Part shown: positions 61,925 through 64,000 of the stretch, one piece after another | Position numbering within the stretch: the stretch's first letter is position 1 | Layout of the letters: every line of letters starts with the position of its first letter | DNA from: Brachycybe producta | Taxonomy: Eukaryota; Arthropoda; Diplopoda; Playtdesmida; Andrognathidae | NCBI GenBank assembly: GCA_036925085.1 | Contig: JAUPFP010000006.1 | Coordinates: 2,197,131 to 2,261,130 of the forward strand | Direction of reading: 5' to 3' | Length of the DNA: 64,000 nucleotides | Made by a program: the position numbers and the translations under genes | The notes under the pieces: model-generated | The model's database searches: none | What the model saw: only the letters and a program-made list of their open reading frames with translations | Told to the model about the DNA's origin: nothing

Positions 61925-62060
61925 AGGGCGCCGCACAATTTGAGAGGCGCGATTACACTTTAAAAACGACTTTTAAACCATTTTCAAAATGATAAAACGT
62001 TTATTTTGAAAGATAATCGTCGTCATGAGATTCCTTTTCAGGAGTCGGTTTTGATGGATT
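61925..62060. mobile_element. Family 1 fragment with outer block
   Basis: TTTGAGAGGCGCGATTACAC, TTTAAAAACGACTTTTAAAC and AACGTTTATTTTGAAAGATA; the rest is lost. Confidence 0.5.
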
Positions 62061-63252
62061 TCCAGTTTAAACTATTTGTGATGAACCCTATAAGGCCCAG
62101 TTTCCAATGCCACTTCTGAATCGAACCCGTTCCCTTTTTTTTCTTCCTTTAGACCAACAACAACAACGGTACTATTACCGGTACCAAAGTACATACATAT
62201 CTTTTGACTTTATCGATATACATACAGTATATAAGGAAGAGGCAAAACAAGATTTTTATGACTCCTTCAACGTCTTTATCATCCATTATTACAATTTTAT
62301 GACTCTTAAAACTTTTTTATTCTTGCACCCAACTCCTCCTCCATTCTAAGGGGTTAAAATGCTAGAAGGGCTTCTAGAGGAGAGTAGAGGGGGCGGGGGA
62401 ATGAACGATTTCAATAGATTATGGATGGGATAGAAGAATAGTACTACTGTATATATGTATATAAGTATGGAAAACGATTGCCGTAAATTGATGCAGAATT
62501 GTGTGCCTACTAGTAAGTTTGTTGAGTACTTCCGGCTTCCTTAAGGCTTTTTCTTTTTCCTTCATTTTTTATTATTGCAATAACATTGCGCATAAATTGT
62601 CATATTTTACGTTCAAATTACCAAAGGGGCTCCCCAAAACTTCTATTATACTCAATGAAGAGAGAGAGAGAGAGAGATGTTCCCTTTTTATGTTTACAAC
62701 TTCTTCTTCTTCCATTTTTCTTCCTCTTCTTGTCTATTTCTCCCTCCCCCCCCTTAAGTTAGGGCCCTACTTAGCCCCATACATAGAGAGAGAGAGAGAA
62801 AACGGTTTAAAACTTTAAACAGGCCCTCAAGTTATAAATTTCAGTTAACACAAACAGAACCATAATATACAAAAAAAAGTATATAAAACAATTCCCAGAT
62901 AGATTTTGTGTGTAAAGTGGAGGTTAAAGGGGGGTGGGGGGAGGAATTCGATGCAATGAATAATTAACAAGATAAAAGTGGATGGAAAAAAAAGACCTAA
63001 AAGTAAGTCTATTGAACGCGACAAAACACGGCGACCTTTTCTTTTATGAGATTATCATAAAGTTGTAAATAGGGAGAAGGGGGCGGGGGGGGGGGGGTTA
63101 CTTTGAAGTCAAATAACGGATAAATTTTGTTTACGATGTTTGTCAACTCAAGATTACTGGTTGCATTATGTTAATGAGTTCATCTACAACAAGAGAAAGA
63201 GGAGGAGGAGGAGGAGGAGGAGAGCACTGTGATTGGGCAATGGGCATAGGAT

Positions 63253-63661
63253 GTGGGTTTAAAGTGTAAACGGATCGAGCTCCTCTTGAACTCTTCCTTG
63301 GATTATTATTTTGTCTTTCAGGTGTAAAAAACGAAGACAAATTTAAAAATGTTTTATAAACTAGAAGGGTAGCTCAATTACTTAAGGGATATTTTCATTT
63401 TTGATATATTTCAAATTAAGGTTTTTTTTTATGTGCCTTCTTCTGTCATCAGAAAGACCTGACTTTTAAGTGGACAATATTTTTTAATTTTTGTCTATAA
63501 AAAGTTTGTTTTAAAAGATATCAAATATGAAAATACCTTTGAGTTAAGCTACTCTTCTAGTTTCTAAAACACAATTTCTCGTTTAATATTAATTTAAAAG
63601 ACAGAATAATGAGGCGTTGTTCTGGAGAGCGAGAAGCATCGTTCACACTTTAAAACCATCT
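63253..63661. mobile_element. Family 1 fold-back MITE, complete (409 bp)
   Basis: Best complete copy. Outer ends GTGGGTTTAAAGTGTAAACG and CACACTTTAAAACCATCTC. Then ATTTTGTCTTTCAGGTG / TTAAAAGACAGAATAAT, TTTTATAAACTAGAAGGGTA / TACTCTTCTAGTTTCTAAAA, GATATATTTCAAATTAAGG / AAAAAGTTTGTTTTAAAAGA, around a central loop with CTGACTTTTAAGTGGACA. It gives the block order used to score the other copies. Confidence 0.9.
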
Positions 63662-64000
63662 CTACTTTTGTTATTTTGCTGTAGACGACGAGCTCATTAA
63701 CATAATCCAACCAGTAAGCTTAAGTTGACAAGTGTATAAATATGGATTTTAAGATACAACACACCAGGTTAGACGTGTTTCAAGGCAAAATTGTCTTAAT
63801 ATTTTGGTTTGTTTTCTTAACAAAGAGACAAATAAATATATAAGATTGTTGTTGTTGTTCCTTTCAGTCATAAATCTCATTAATTTTTTTCTTCATCTCA
63901 TCAAGTTTTGTTTTAAAATTATGTTGAAAAAGGGTGGATTAGGAGGAGGGTTCTCCATCTTTTATTTCATGATTTTCATGAAGCCAAAGGAATATAAAAA

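Larger units (their letters stand above)
50100..64000. other. gene-poor region II
   Basis: No coding region recognised on either strand. Holds Family 1 copies, Family 2, 3, 4 and 6 elements, CT, AT and AGG microsatellites, a 24-bp minisatellite, a 435-bp inverted-repeat element (53125-53559) and longer degraded inverted repeats (55801-56005, 56625-57020). The remaining parts (about 57.4-58.2 kb and 62.3-63.2 kb) are AT-rich with short repeats and no feature I can name. Confidence 0.5.

Overview
The window is nuclear DNA of an animal, most likely an invertebrate. It is AT-rich, its genes are split by many short introns (mostly 60-110 nt, GT..AG), and all four recognisable genes are animal families. 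I cannot place it more narrowly: a two-domain galectin and a single WDR62/MAPKBP1-type gene fit an arthropod or a nematode about equally. A run of exactly 100 N (19047-19146) marks a draft assembly gap.

Layout. (1) 274-3120, plus strand: the last 12 exons (629 codons) of glycogen phosphorylase; its 5' part lies off the left edge. (2) 4733-6393, minus strand: a complete six-exon galectin gene, 300 residues, two carbohydrate-recognition domains. (3) 8471-30239, plus strand: a WDR62/MAPKBP1-like scaffold gene. 22 well-supported exons (21302-30239, 1,784 residues) are joined in phase. A probable first exon lies at 8471-8599, separated by a 12.7-kb intron that holds the gap and, probably, one exon I could not find. 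(4) 36317-39811, minus strand: a complete four-exon TMEM179-like membrane protein, 221 residues. (5) About 39.9-64 kb: no gene I recognise; it is dominated by transposon remains and simple repeats. Phosphorylase and galectin are tail to tail, galectin and WDR62 head to head across about 2.1 kb, WDR62 and TMEM179 tail to tail. The genes have unrelated roles (glycogen breakdown, glycan binding, JNK/centrosome scaffolding, neuronal membrane protein) and do not form a pathway.

The non-coding part is the more unusual part. One family of fold-back, non-autonomous elements (Family 1, about 410 bp when complete, built of nested inverted repeats) occurs about 27 times, including inside introns of WDR62 and TMEM179. 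At least eight other small inverted-repeat families are present. Two copies of one of them have perfect 9-bp target duplications, and one Harbinger-like element (TAA duplication) is nested inside a Family 1 copy. Several families carry the CRE octamer TGACGTCA, of which I count 15 perfect copies where about one is expected. More than 20 G or C homopolymers of 10 nt or longer are scattered between the genes.
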